Source: ENR-C20 sp942493145 (GTDB taxonomy: Bacteria; Bacillota; Clostridia; Acetivibrionales; DTU013). Taken from it: DNA of 64,000 nt. Of the stretch, positions 1-8,611 are shown in pieces. The position numbers were made by a program, and so were the translations under genes. The DNA lies in assembly GCA_942493145.1 (NCBI GenBank), contig OW818679.1:3472001-3536000 (forward strand), read 5' to 3'. The notes beneath the pieces are model-generated. The model was not told where the DNA came from. It was given only the letters and a program-made list of their open reading frames with translations, and made no database searches. Numbering within the stretch: position 1 is the first letter of the stretch; every line of letters starts with the position of its first letter.

Positions 1-77
1 TCTTCATATCCATTGAATTCAGTCAAATACTTGACTATAAGGGTTTCAAAACCTTCTTCTCTAACATTACTCGGCAC
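1..77 (-). CDS. hsdR: Type I restriction enzyme R subunit, N-terminal 25 codons (runs off left edge)
   Basis: The minus strand reads open from a GTG at 77-75 to the window edge. The first residues include ETLIVKYLTE and NGYE, which match the usual beginning of type I R subunits (an FE-x-LI-x-K-x-L pattern followed by NGY). The GTG shares one base with the hsdS TAG stop (77-79), a translationally coupled junction as expected for an hsdM-hsdS-hsdR operon. HsdR provides the ATP-dependent translocase and endonuclease of the complex. Only the N-terminus is visible, so intactness of the gene cannot be judged. Confidence 0.75.
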   Translation of the reverse strand, partial: MPSNVREEGFETLIVKYLTEFNGYE

Positions 78-1477
78 TATTCATCACCATCCTCTTCTTC
101 AAGAGATTCTTCATTTATCAAGTCTTCATCATATTCTGTTCCTTGGATAATTTCTTCTTCCAGTTCATCAACGGCGATATTTCTAACATCAACTTTACCT
201 GTTACAACATCAGAGATGAGGCTGTTTTTGTATTCTTGAATTAGCTCAATCTCAGATAATATTCTTAATATTGATTTATCAAACACTCCTATTCTTTCCT
301 TGATATAAATAAGCAGTTTTGATTGTTCCTCAACGGAAGGTAGCGGAACCACAAGGTTTTTGTACTTTTCAGCACTTACATTTTGAATTGTTGATTGAAT
401 AAAAATCTGATTTAACCATAATGAATATGCCGAAGACATTGTGTAAAAATATACAAATTCAGGTAAGACTTTTTTTCTAAAAGGTGCGAATTTAATAAGA
501 TAACCAGCATACGCAGATGGTCCGTACATATCTTTAAACAAAAATGATTTTCCAACTGTAGCACCACTTCTTGCAAAAAGTATGTCTCCTTCTTTAACCC
601 GGTAGTTTAATCCTATAGTCTCCGGTAAATAAAGTGCTCCTTCCGGTTTCAGGTCGCCATTTTGGCTTATATCAGTAATTCTAATATATCTGTAAGAATT
701 TTCTTCATACTGGTACCCTGACTCATTAGCACCATACTGAAATGCTGATTTTGTGAGATATTTTAATTTTATTACTTCCCAATGCTCAGGTACCTCTCCA
801 AGCCACTCAATGCCAGATTGCTTCATCTTTACATTCGGATCCAAACCTTTTGTTACGGCCTCGTTGATAATTGCTTGCTTTTGTTCTTTTAATACAGCAA
901 TCAGTTTTTTCTTAGCTTTGATGAATTTATTGATTTTGACCATTTGATAGTCAAGATACCCAACAATCTGGTCTTGTTCAGCGCGTGGTGGGATTGGTAG
1001 AACAATTTCTTTAAAATCATTTACATCAATATTTTTACCCTGCCTAATACCAGTTACATTTCTTTGCAACTCACTTATGAATACTTTCGATTTCATCAAG
1101 TGCTTAAAATACATCCTGTTTTGGCCAATGTATTCTTCCAAAACATTATAAGCAGGACTGACGATTCCTTGATATTTAGAATACTCTAGCCCTCCCTGAA
1201 AGGACCTTAAACTAATAACAAAATTTCCTTCTTTCACAAGTTTAAATGATTCAAAATTTCCCATTGGCATAACTACTCGAGTATCAAGCAATCTTCTTGG
1301 TATTACACCACGATTTTGTGTTGCGGATAGCAATTCTTCATCGGGATAATTCTTAATTGACGTTTCTCTAAATATTCTTTTTGCTTTAGCTAGTTTCCAA
1401 TGGTTCGGGACTTCATTAAGCCAATCTTGACGGCTATTTTTCATATCTTCATAAGGTCTAAGCTTATTATTTTTCAT
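77..1477 (-). CDS. hsdS: Type I restriction-modification specificity subunit HsdS
   Basis: This 466-aa protein is the DNA-recognition subunit of a type I R-M complex. It has the classic two-half layout. Each half begins with a related motif (WLNEVPNHWKL near residue 19, WLGEVPEHWEV near residue 226), followed by a target-recognition domain and then a helical conserved spacer (for example DQIVGYLDYQMVKINKF near residue 165). Each half should read one part of a bipartite site. It starts 4 bp after the hsdM stop, with the Shine-Dalgarno AGGGGGCTAAGGA overlapping that stop, and its own stop overlaps the GTG of hsdR, so it sits in an M-S-R operon. The C-terminal 30 residues are very acidic, which is unusual for the family. 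The recognised sequence cannot be predicted from the protein by eye. Confidence 0.95.
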   Translation of the reverse strand: MKNNKLRPYEDMKNSRQDWLNEVPNHWKLAKAKRIFRETSIKNYPDEELLSATQNRGVIPRRLLDTRVVMPMGNFESFKLVKEGNFVISLRSFQGGLEYSKYQGIVSPAYNVLEEYIGQNRMYFKHLMKSKVFISELQRNVTGIRQGKNIDVNDFKEIVLPIPPRAEQDQIVGYLDYQMVKINKFIKAKKKLIAVLKEQKQAIINEAVTKGLDPNVKMKQSGIEWLGEVPEHWEVIKLKYLTKSAFQYGANESGYQYEENSYRYIRITDISQNGDLKPEGALYLPETIGLNYRVKEGDILFARSGATVGKSFLFKDMYGPSAYAGYLIKFAPFRKKVLPEFVYFYTMSSAYSLWLNQIFIQSTIQNVSAEKYKNLVVPLPSVEEQSKLLIYIKERIGVFDKSILRILSEIELIQEYKNSLISDVVTGKVDVRNIAVDELEEEIIQGTEYDEDLINEESLEEEDGDE

Positions 1478-1481
1478 TTCC

Positions 1482-3596
1482 TTAGCCCCCTATAATCTCA
1501 TTCAGTAAGCCTTCAGTCTCTACTTCCAATGCTTTTATGTCTGCAACAATTTCTTCTAACGATCTCAGCTTCGCTGGTTTGTAGAAATACTTTGTAAAGC
1601 TGATTTCATAACCAATCTGAGTCTTTGAAGGATCAATCCATGCATCTGGCGCAAAGGTCAATACTTCATCCTTGAAGAACCCTTCAATACCATTCTCATG
1701 AAGCAGTGGTACCTGCTCTGTATCACGCAAATTAGTATCAGGCTCATATTCAACAATTCCTTGTACTGTTTCAAAGAATCCATTAAGCGGATTTTTCTCC
1801 ACCTTTCCTGCTTTGTGTATCTTCTTGATCACTTTTTCAGCGGCTTCATCTACCTCTGCAAACTGATTCTTAATTAAGTTCAATCTTTTAGCTGGTAACT
1901 TCATATTTAAATGGTCTGTTGCTTTGTCCAAGGCTTTGGCGAATAAATTGAAATCCATGAGCTTATCATAATCAAATTGCTTAGCCACTTCTTTTAATAG
2001 TCGCAAAACTGGCAGATCATCAGCTGCAATGCACACTATCTCGAACTCGGCCAGGTGAGTCTTCGATAAATCTACCGATAGTCTGAGTGGCCTCTCAACT
2101 GTAATTTTCGAGTAGCCAAATTCTTTATTATCAAATAACTTAGATTGCTCCGTTTCATTAAAACCGATCAGAAGTTTTGTGATTTCAGCACGAATCTCAG
2201 GTGTGAGTTCGCAGTTTTTATTGCCAAGATTTTTTCTAAGGGGTGATTTCATCGAAGTTGCATCAATGAGCTGCACTTTGCCTTGTCTGCGAGTTGCTTT
2301 TCGGTTTGTGACTATCCAGATATAGGTTGCAATTCCGGTGTTATAGAACATATTTTCAGGAAGGGCTACTATTGCCTCCAGCCAGTCATTTTCAATGATA
2401 TATCTTCTGAGATTGCTCTCTCCCTGGCCCGCATCACCAGTAAACAATGATGAGCCATTATGAACCTCAACTATGCGGCTTCCACGCTCTGTATTGTGCT
2501 TCATCTTGCTGATTTTATTGGCCAGGAACAACAACTGCCCATCACTAGATCGAGGAATCATCTTCAGCTCAGGTTCATCTTTATGTGATACCACAAAACG
2601 GGTATCTGAAATATCGCCTTTTCCACCCAAGCGATCCATATCCGTCTTCCAGCTCTTACCGTATGGTGGATTGGATAGCATGAAATCAAAGTACTTGGTG
2701 GCATGCTGATCATCAGATAGCGTAGATCCCAGTTTAATATTGTCTGCCTGCTCTCCTTCACCTTTCAGAAGCATATCCGCTTTCGTAATGGCATAGGTTT
2801 CAGGGTTGATTTCCTGACCGAAAAGATTTATCGATACCTGCTTATTGTTCTTTGCTGCCAGTTCTAACAAACGTTCCTCTGCGATGGTAAGCATACCGCC
2901 AGTACCGCAGGCACCGTCATAAACAAGATATGATCCATCCTTCAGTTTTTCGACAACCGGCAAAATCGTCATATCCGCCATTAACTCGACTACATCTCTT
3001 GGTGTGAAGTGTTCTCCGGCTTCCTCATTATTTTCTTCATTAAACTTACGGATAAGCTCTTCAAAGATAACCCCCATTGTGTGATTATCAAGTCCCGGTA
3101 GTTTAACTTCACCTTTATCATCTAAAACCGGATGAATACTCAGGTTAATGGTCGGACTAACAAACTTTTCAATAACCGCACCAAGAATATTGGCATCAAT
3201 CATACGGTCGATTTGATTTCTAAACTCAAACTTGCTGAGAATCTCTTGAACATTCGGTGAAAATCCATCAAGGTATGCGATAAAGTCCGCTTTAAGCTGC
3301 TGATTCTTCGCTCTGGATTTCAAATCTTTGAGTACAAATGGGGAGGAATTACAAAAGGCTTGTCCTGCCGCACTGCAAAGACCCGCTGTTTGCTCAATAA
3401 CGCCAGCATCATCCAGCGCCTTTTTCATTTTAAGTACTGATTCCTTTGTCGGTTCAAGTACTGCATCTAGTCTTCTAATAACCGTCATGGGAAGAATAAT
3501 GTCTCTGTATTTTCCTCTGACGTATACATCCCTCAAGCAATCGTCTGCAATACTCCAGATAAAGTTGACGATTTGATTGTAAGTTTGATTATCCAT
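1482..3596 (-). CDS. hsdM: Type I restriction-modification N6-adenine methyltransferase HsdM
   Basis: This 704-aa modification subunit methylates adenine in the site chosen by HsdS and is also required for restriction. An N-terminal helical HsdM_N region (YNQIVNFIWSIADDCLRDVY) precedes the methyltransferase domain. The SAM-binding motif I is seen as DGACGTGGM and the catalytic motif IV as SNPPYGKSW, both intact. At 704 aa it is longer than the roughly 500-aa classical HsdM; the extra length is a C-terminal helical extension that ends just before hsdS. The ATG is preceded by GGAGG at good spacing. A promoter with an extended -10 lies about 60 bp upstream, so hsdMSR can be transcribed independently of the methyltransferase-specificity gene before it. 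Confidence 0.95.
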   Translation of the reverse strand: MDNQTYNQIVNFIWSIADDCLRDVYVRGKYRDIILPMTVIRRLDAVLEPTKESVLKMKKALDDAGVIEQTAGLCSAAGQAFCNSSPFVLKDLKSRAKNQQLKADFIAYLDGFSPNVQEILSKFEFRNQIDRMIDANILGAVIEKFVSPTINLSIHPVLDDKGEVKLPGLDNHTMGVIFEELIRKFNEENNEEAGEHFTPRDVVELMADMTILPVVEKLKDGSYLVYDGACGTGGMLTIAEERLLELAAKNNKQVSINLFGQEINPETYAITKADMLLKGEGEQADNIKLGSTLSDDQHATKYFDFMLSNPPYGKSWKTDMDRLGGKGDISDTRFVVSHKDEPELKMIPRSSDGQLLFLANKISKMKHNTERGSRIVEVHNGSSLFTGDAGQGESNLRRYIIENDWLEAIVALPENMFYNTGIATYIWIVTNRKATRRQGKVQLIDATSMKSPLRKNLGNKNCELTPEIRAEITKLLIGFNETEQSKLFDNKEFGYSKITVERPLRLSVDLSKTHLAEFEIVCIAADDLPVLRLLKEVAKQFDYDKLMDFNLFAKALDKATDHLNMKLPAKRLNLIKNQFAEVDEAAEKVIKKIHKAGKVEKNPLNGFFETVQGIVEYEPDTNLRDTEQVPLLHENGIEGFFKDEVLTFAPDAWIDPSKTQIGYEISFTKYFYKPAKLRSLEEIVADIKALEVETEGLLNEIIGG

Positions 3597-3657
3597 TTGA
3601 TTTCCTCCGCTAATCTATTTAAAATTAGTTATTTCAGTTTACAGATTTTCCTATGAC

Positions 3658-3695
3658 AAATTATAACACAGCCACTGTCCTTTTGTATGGACAGT
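3658..3695 (-). promoter_or_regulatory. Extended -10 promoter of hsdMSR with overlapping inverted repeat
   Basis: On the minus strand a TGTTATAAT extended -10 element occupies 3660-3668 (TATAAT at 3660-3665). Immediately upstream are the inverted arms ACTGTCC (3674-3680) and GGACAGT (3689-3695), which cover the -35 zone. There is no good -35 hexamer, consistent with an extended -10 promoter. The arms could be an operator, or a weak hairpin after the upstream gene; no T-run follows, which argues against a terminator. Confidence 0.5.
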
Positions 3696-3699
3696 AGTT

Positions 3700-5505
3700 T
3701 CAAAATCCCAGTTCTTTGCTAATTTCCTTATCCTCTGCTTCAAGCTTTCTTTTTGCTGCATCGATTTTCTTTTGATACTCAAGAGAACTGGATTCTATCC
3801 TCTCCCCAAGTTGTAGACATTTCTCTGTTTCGTAATTCGGAATTTCAATGTTTCCCAATTTACTTGCATTGATAATTCTGACCCCAGCACCCGTAGTCAC
3901 GCTATCAAGTACAAGCCTTCCCAAATCACTTCTAAGGTACTTCAACAAAACGTATGGGCTGTACTTTTCCTTCTTCACTCGAATAATCGTTAGGTTGTTT
4001 GAAATAAATGCTGGTTGAAAATCATCAGGAACAATTACTGCCTTAGCAGTGGTGCCCTTTGTCGTCATAATGATATCCCCTGCCTGAATATCATATTTCC
4101 CATACCAGTTCACCTTTTTATCACGAATGCGTTCCTCCTCTTCGTAGAGGATCATATCGTCTTGAATATTCCTGACATTGAGGAAGTAATGCGTTGAATT
4201 TTTCTTAAGCACTTCCAGATCGCTTGCTGATACCTGTACTCCAGGTAGTATTTCTGCAATTTCTTTCAATGATATTGAATCGTTCAGCTGCTGCTCAATC
4301 AATTGTGCATTCAGATAGTAAGAGGCGTTGAGATTATACACATTCTTTTTTAGTGTCCAGATATCAACAACTGTTGAGAATCGCTTTTCTTCTGTTCCGT
4401 TTTGAAAGGCATTAATAATTCTGCTGATTGTTTCATTAGTTAAACTGTTCTGCCTTCTGTTTTTTCTGATGTAGTGTTCTGAGGCATCAATCATGACTAC
4501 TCTGTTCTTCATGACTTCTGATTTATGCTTATTAAACACTAGAAGAGCTGAAGGAATAGCAGTATTGGCATACATACTGCTTGGTAACATTATCACTGCT
4601 TCGACTAAATCATCTTTTATTATTCCTTCTCGAATTTTTATATCACTTGCCCTATTAAGGCCACCTACCGAAATAGTTGCTATACCCCTACCCGTTGGTT
4701 TCAATTTGCAAAGCGCAATCTGATAGTTAGCCCAGTCAGCAGAACTCTTTGACGGTAGGCCATATTTATACACTGAGGAGTCCTCGATTGTAACACTGAG
4801 CGCAAAAGGAGAATCCATTAATACATTATCAAATTTCTCATAGTCCGCTTCTGAGTTGGTGTATACATTTCTTTGTGCTATCTGCACATTGCTAACTCCA
4901 TTAATGATGAAAAGCATATTTGAAATACCATGCATATCAAAATTGATTTCTTCACCATACAACATAGGATTCAGATCTTTGTACTCACTAGAGACTGAGG
5001 CCAAGCAACTACCAGCACCGGAAAACAAATCTGCAACATACATGTTTTCTACCGAATTAATCAGTTTATTCATAATTGTACGGATGCTACCGGGAGTTGA
5101 ATAGATATCATCTTGTCCATCTGCATCCATAACGAGAGCATTAAACAACCTCTGGAGTTCAACCGAACTGTAATCATCCCAATTTGGAAGAGTAAATGCA
5201 TTTACAATTGCATTCATATCACTTAAATCTTGCTCAAACCTATTCGGGAGCAGTGACAGTAAAACACCATTTAGGATTGGATAGTACTCTTCCACATGGC
5301 TGGCTATAGACTTGAGCTTGTTACCAAGAGATTCTCCATCACAAAAATACTTCTGGTCGAAACAGTAGGACTCTAGTTGTCCCTGTTTTAGTGCCCACTT
5401 AATAAACGCCATGCCAATATTGATTCTTACAATCTCATCACCCTGAAAATGACCTCTCATCAAATCTGATGTTTTAAAAACCAATCGTTCGTCCATTTCG
5501 ACCAT
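3700..5505 (-). CDS. N6-adenine DNA methyltransferase fused to a type I specificity half (M-S fusion), motif IV degenerate
   Basis: This 601-aa protein has an N-terminal helical region, a methyltransferase domain from about residue 125 to 400, and a C-terminal specificity-like half. Motif I is DLFSGAGS near residue 160. At the motif IV position the sequence is MDSPF, whereas the family pattern is (N/D/S)PP(Y/F/W), so one proline is replaced by serine. From about residue 420 there is a single HsdS-type target-recognition domain (EIAEILPGVQVSASDLE, then the closing block SKLGNIEIPNYETEKCLQLG) ending in a charged coiled coil. It precedes a complete hsdMSR operon on the same strand with a 103-bp gap. 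GAGGAG lies 8 bp before the ATG. It may be an accessory methylase with its own specificity, or a catalytically weakened regulator or DNA-binding protein. The function is uncertain. Confidence 0.7.
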   Translation of the reverse strand: MVEMDERLVFKTSDLMRGHFQGDEIVRINIGMAFIKWALKQGQLESYCFDQKYFCDGESLGNKLKSIASHVEEYYPILNGVLLSLLPNRFEQDLSDMNAIVNAFTLPNWDDYSSVELQRLFNALVMDADGQDDIYSTPGSIRTIMNKLINSVENMYVADLFSGAGSCLASVSSEYKDLNPMLYGEEINFDMHGISNMLFIINGVSNVQIAQRNVYTNSEADYEKFDNVLMDSPFALSVTIEDSSVYKYGLPSKSSADWANYQIALCKLKPTGRGIATISVGGLNRASDIKIREGIIKDDLVEAVIMLPSSMYANTAIPSALLVFNKHKSEVMKNRVVMIDASEHYIRKNRRQNSLTNETISRIINAFQNGTEEKRFSTVVDIWTLKKNVYNLNASYYLNAQLIEQQLNDSISLKEIAEILPGVQVSASDLEVLKKNSTHYFLNVRNIQDDMILYEEEERIRDKKVNWYGKYDIQAGDIIMTTKGTTAKAVIVPDDFQPAFISNNLTIIRVKKEKYSPYVLLKYLRSDLGRLVLDSVTTGAGVRIINASKLGNIEIPNYETEKCLQLGERIESSSLEYQKKIDAAKRKLEAEDKEISKELGF

Positions 5506-5835
5506 AAATCCATCTCCTCAATAGGTATATGCATACTTAAATAATTGGTATAACTATATCGCTTATTGCTTTATGTTCATATTAACACTGCGAATTCGTT
5601 ATGTCAAATATTATTTATTAAGTATGTGCATACCTAATAAAGGAGAAGGTAGCCTTCAACAGTTCTAGATATTTTCTTGATTTGCTTCAGATATGTTCTT
5701 CAATTGATTCTTTCTTGTTAATTGTTATTATAGATAGGCATTTGAAATCTAAATACTAAACTAAGCATCTTACCACTGTTCTTTTTCATCTACTAAAAGC
5801 ATATCCATGAAGGAAGTATGCTACAAAGCAAAGCA
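5506..5835. promoter_or_regulatory. Promoter with flanking paired operators upstream of the M-S fusion gene
   Basis: A minus-strand promoter is clear: -35 TTGACA at 5602-5607, a 17-bp spacer, and -10 TAATAT at 5579-5584. It is bracketed by two imperfect palindromes. One is AGGTATATGCATACTT at 5523-5538, inside the 5' leader just before the Shine-Dalgarno. The other is AAGTATGTGCATACCT at 5620-5635, just upstream of the -35. Read in opposite orientation they agree at 13 of 16 positions, and their centres are 97 bp apart (about nine helical turns). This suggests binding by a dimeric regulator, possibly with looping. The rest of the stretch (about 5640-5835) is AT-rich and shows nothing else recognisable. 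Confidence 0.6.
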
Positions 5836-7329
5836 TTATGAACCTCTCTGAATTTTCAATCCAAGATCACTTTGCATAACAACCCTTTTCGCCGGGAAGT
5901 TCAGTGTTACTGTCGTACCTTTTCCTTCTTCGCTTTCAACCTCCAGCGATCCACCATGATGCTGCATTACACTGTAACAATATGAAAGGCCAAGTCCGAA
6001 GTTTCCTGATCGGTGTTTTGTTGAAAAAAACGGATCTATAACCCGTGTAAGATTTTCCTTCGAAATTCCAGACCCATTATCTTTTATCAATATGGACAAG
6101 ACCTTGTTCTTTTTTATTACATCAATAGTTATTGCTCCATTTGATTCAATACTTTCAATCGAGTTTTTCAGAATATTGATTAATGTTTCCTGGAGATGAA
6201 GACCATCGCCTATCATTAAATACTCATAGCCATGTTTTGGGGACAAAGCAATATTTTTGTTCCTGGCAAAAAGAGAAACCATGTTGACCGCTTTATCAAT
6301 TACGCTGCCTACCAAAATTTCACTTTCATCAAGTATAATATCTTTAACATGATTCTGGATTTTGTTAATCATAAGAACAAGATAATTGGTTGAATCATTT
6401 ACTATTGAAACATTTTCATGAACATCAGATATAACATTATTGTCCAACTCATAGGCATGTTCATCATCAGGGTTGCCAGCTTCACTATATTTGGGGGCAG
6501 AAATCTTTTCCCGCTTTTCGTTGTTCTTGATTATTGAATGTTCAATGTTATTCATACATATTGATATTTTCAGAACTTCATTCTTTATTGTATGATTCAA
6601 AATAGCTGTACCGGAAGTCAGAGCCCGCATCGTTCTGTCCATGCTGTTCTTTTCAAGCGTGACTTTAACACCAAGTGCACCCTGCTTGATTGCAAAGAAA
6701 ATGAATGCAACAAACTGAAGGACTATTATAAAGACATTATAATAAAATGCATCATTTATATTAAAAGCCCTGAGCAGGAAATTTGTTGCCAGGGACATCA
6801 ACGTCCCCGGAGTTATTATCACACATGTCAATAACCGTTGCTGCTTCATTTTGGGTTCTTTCGTCCTTATGAACGAATAAACCAGCATGAAATTCGCACC
6901 TAATACATATGGTGTAACCCATATCGACAAAACCGGATAAGATGTTAAAAACGGCCTTATTGGGAATAAAATGAACATTGCCACCGGCGGTAATAATAAA
7001 AACCCTATGATAATCAGTTTCTTTCTATTCCAATAATCTCTGATCAGGTCAGAATAACAAATACCGTATATAAGAAGGGTATATGGCGCAATATAATGGG
7101 CCAGAGAAGTTGAAATATCATAGGCCAGCATGAGGTTGTCTATCGCTCTTATATCCTGGGTTATCTTTGCCTGGAAATATGGAATGATGTTTGCTCTTAT
7201 AACAATAGCCAGGCCTCCAAGTCCGGAGAAAAAACTTATCGCTGCAAGCCATCGGGTTGATTCGGTTTTGGGATCGGCAACTAAAAGTATTATTGAAATC
7301 GTCCAGAGCGAAATAAGCAAAGCCAGCAT
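5836..7329 (-). CDS. Membrane sensor histidine kinase
   Basis: This 497-aa protein has about seven hydrophobic segments in residues 1-220, of the 7TM-type sensing region known in Bacillota kinases, followed by a kinase core. The phospho-acceptor is probably the histidine in NHTIKNEV near residue 247. The ATPase part has an N box (ETLINILKNSIESI), a G1 box (DNGSGIS), an F box (DPFFSTKH) and a G2 box (FGLGLSY), all intact. It is translated 43 bp after the response regulator (GGGAGAAATATT before ATG), so the two form a two-component pair. The linker around residues 265-310 is long and charged. The signal is unknown; the neighbouring XRE regulator and hydrolase suggest a dedicated signalling module. 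Confidence 0.9.
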   Translation of the reverse strand: MLALLISLWTISIILLVADPKTESTRWLAAISFFSGLGGLAIVIRANIIPYFQAKITQDIRAIDNLMLAYDISTSLAHYIAPYTLLIYGICYSDLIRDYWNRKKLIIIGFLLLPPVAMFILFPIRPFLTSYPVLSIWVTPYVLGANFMLVYSFIRTKEPKMKQQRLLTCVIITPGTLMSLATNFLLRAFNINDAFYYNVFIIVLQFVAFIFFAIKQGALGVKVTLEKNSMDRTMRALTSGTAILNHTIKNEVLKISICMNNIEHSIIKNNEKREKISAPKYSEAGNPDDEHAYELDNNVISDVHENVSIVNDSTNYLVLMINKIQNHVKDIILDESEILVGSVIDKAVNMVSLFARNKNIALSPKHGYEYLMIGDGLHLQETLINILKNSIESIESNGAITIDVIKKNKVLSILIKDNGSGISKENLTRVIDPFFSTKHRSGNFGLGLSYCYSVMQHHGGSLEVESEEGKGTTVTLNFPAKRVVMQSDLGLKIQRGS

Positions 7330-7372
7330 TAATATTTCTCCCTATGTATTCTGCAAATGATTGGGATGAGCT

Positions 7373-7996
7373 TCACTTAAGAACACCCCCGCTTTTCACT
7401 TTCTTTATTGCTTCGAGACTTGATTTTACTCCGATCTTCCGTAAAATACTCTTAACCTGGCTCTTTACTGTATTATCAGTTTTAAAAAGCTTAGTTTCAA
7501 TCTCATGCTTTTTATATCCTTTACCAAGCAATTCAAATACTTCTCTTTCTGATTCAGTCAGAACGCTTAGCTGTTCTTCCCTTTTTAATCGGGAGTATTC
7601 CCTCAGAAGAACTTGCATGGGCGTCTCAGACTCCATGGCTGACCTTACAGCCCCGGGGAGCTCATTATATCTTTCTTTGGGAATATAGTTGATAGCACCA
7701 ACATTAAATGAATCGATTATTATTTCCTGCTCACTGAGAGAAGTCATCATAATGATTTTAGCAACTGAGAATTGTGATATTTCGGCAGCAGCAATAATCC
7801 CATCGCAGCTGTTTCCATTAAGATTGATATCCATTAATATAACGTCCGGCAAACAGGCTCTGGCTACCTCAACAGCTGACTCCCTTCCAGAAGCTGTCCC
7901 GGCTATAACAATATCCTCTTCTTTGGCCAAAAAAATAGACATGCTCTTTAGCCAGCCAATATCATCTTCAACAATCATCAGCTTGATTATATTCAA
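7373..7996 (-). CDS. NarL/LuxR-type response regulator
   Basis: This 207-aa protein has an N-terminal receiver domain (acidic pair in VEDD at residues 9-12, phospho-acceptor Asp56 in ILMDINLNG) and a C-terminal LuxR-type helix-turn-helix from about residue 143 (LTESEREVFELLGKGYKKHEI). It starts with TTG, chosen because GAGGGG lies 9 bp upstream. It precedes the histidine kinase in the same transcript and should be phosphorylated by it, then bind DNA as a dimer. Its targets are not evident. It follows the XRE gene on the same strand with an 83-bp gap. Confidence 0.9.
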   Translation of the reverse strand: MNIIKLMIVEDDIGWLKSMSIFLAKEEDIVIAGTASGRESAVEVARACLPDVILMDINLNGNSCDGIIAAAEISQFSVAKIIMMTSLSEQEIIIDSFNVGAINYIPKERYNELPGAVRSAMESETPMQVLLREYSRLKREEQLSVLTESEREVFELLGKGYKKHEIETKLFKTDNTVKSQVKSILRKIGVKSSLEAIKKVKSGGVLK

Positions 7997-8079
7997 AACC
8001 GATACCCCTCGATGTTCTATTGTATGTACACTGAAAAGCAGTAATGGGCCCTGAGAAATAATAGAAATGTCGAAATGTC

Positions 8080-8433
8080 CTAACCCTTTGCCTTGCTGTC
8101 TTCCTCTTCCTGTTCCTGCAATATGGTAGTTATTATCGATGAAATCAACCTGATATTCTTGTCAGAACATTTTTTCAGCTTCTGGGCAATTTCATCCATC
8201 ATCATTTCTTTTGAAGCATAAACTGAATCCAGCAATACATAGTCTGCAGTTACCTCAAGAACATTGCATATGTCCACAAGAGTATCCAGGCTCAGTTTGG
8301 ATGCACTACACTCAATATTTGATATGTATCTGTCGGTTAAGCCAATCTTTTCTGCAAGATATTCCTGTGTGAGTTTCTTTGCCTTTCTTGCAGTTTTTAT
8401 CCTCTTACCAAGTTTTTCATAATTTACGCTCAT
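8080..8433 (-). CDS. XRE-family helix-turn-helix regulator
   Basis: This 117-aa protein carries an N-terminal HTH_3 domain (GKRIKTARKAKKLTQEYLAEKI, recognition helix around DRYISNIECSAS) and a helical C-terminal tail of the kind used for dimerisation or ligand binding. The ATG at 8433 is preferred over an adjoining TTG because AGGTGA then has at least minimal spacing. It is divergent from the alpha/beta-hydrolase gene. Three TTCTTATAAGAA-type sites lie in the shared upstream region, so autoregulation and control of the hydrolase are likely. It leads toward the response regulator and kinase genes and may be the first gene of that operon. Confidence 0.88.
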   Translation of the reverse strand: MSVNYEKLGKRIKTARKAKKLTQEYLAEKIGLTDRYISNIECSASKLSLDTLVDICNVLEVTADYVLLDSVYASKEMMMDEIAQKLKKCSDKNIRLISSIITTILQEQEEEDSKAKG

Positions 8434-8442
8434 CAAATCACC

Positions 8443-8536
8443 TATAAGAAATTTAGCAGTTTTTAACTATTCTTATAACAGACTATTAGTGTGTATTACA
8501 CTATCGATGTGAATTTGGAAAAATTCTTATAAGAAT
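8443..8536. promoter_or_regulatory. Cluster of XRE operator candidates (TTCTTATAAGAA sites)
   Basis: ATTCTTATAAGAAT at 8523-8536 is a perfect 14-bp palindrome. Partial copies are TTCTTATAA at 8470-8478 and TATAAGAA at 8443-8450; the latter sits at the Shine-Dalgarno of the XRE gene. All three lie in the divergent region between the XRE gene and the hydrolase. The pattern of one strong and two weaker sites fits an autorepressor that also controls the divergent promoter. Binding by the adjacent XRE protein is inferred from position. Confidence 0.6.
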
Positions 8537-8569
8537 TACTTTTTTAGGCATTTTCTTTAATGAGGATTA

Positions 8570-8578
8570 TGTTATAAT
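8570..8578 (+). promoter_or_regulatory. Extended -10 promoter of the hydrolase gene
   Basis: TGTTATAAT at 8570-8578 is an exact extended -10 element, 33 bp before the TTG start. No convincing -35 is present. The perfect XRE-type palindrome at 8523-8536 lies just upstream of the expected -35 region. Confidence 0.5.
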
Positions 8579-8611
8579 CACAACTATAATCAAAGGTAAG
8601 GGGTACTATTT

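Noticed and set aside
3700..5505. BREX or DISARM methyltransferase
   Set aside because: No BREX or DISARM partner genes are present. The C-terminal type I specificity half and the neighbouring hsdMSR operon indicate a type I-related protein.
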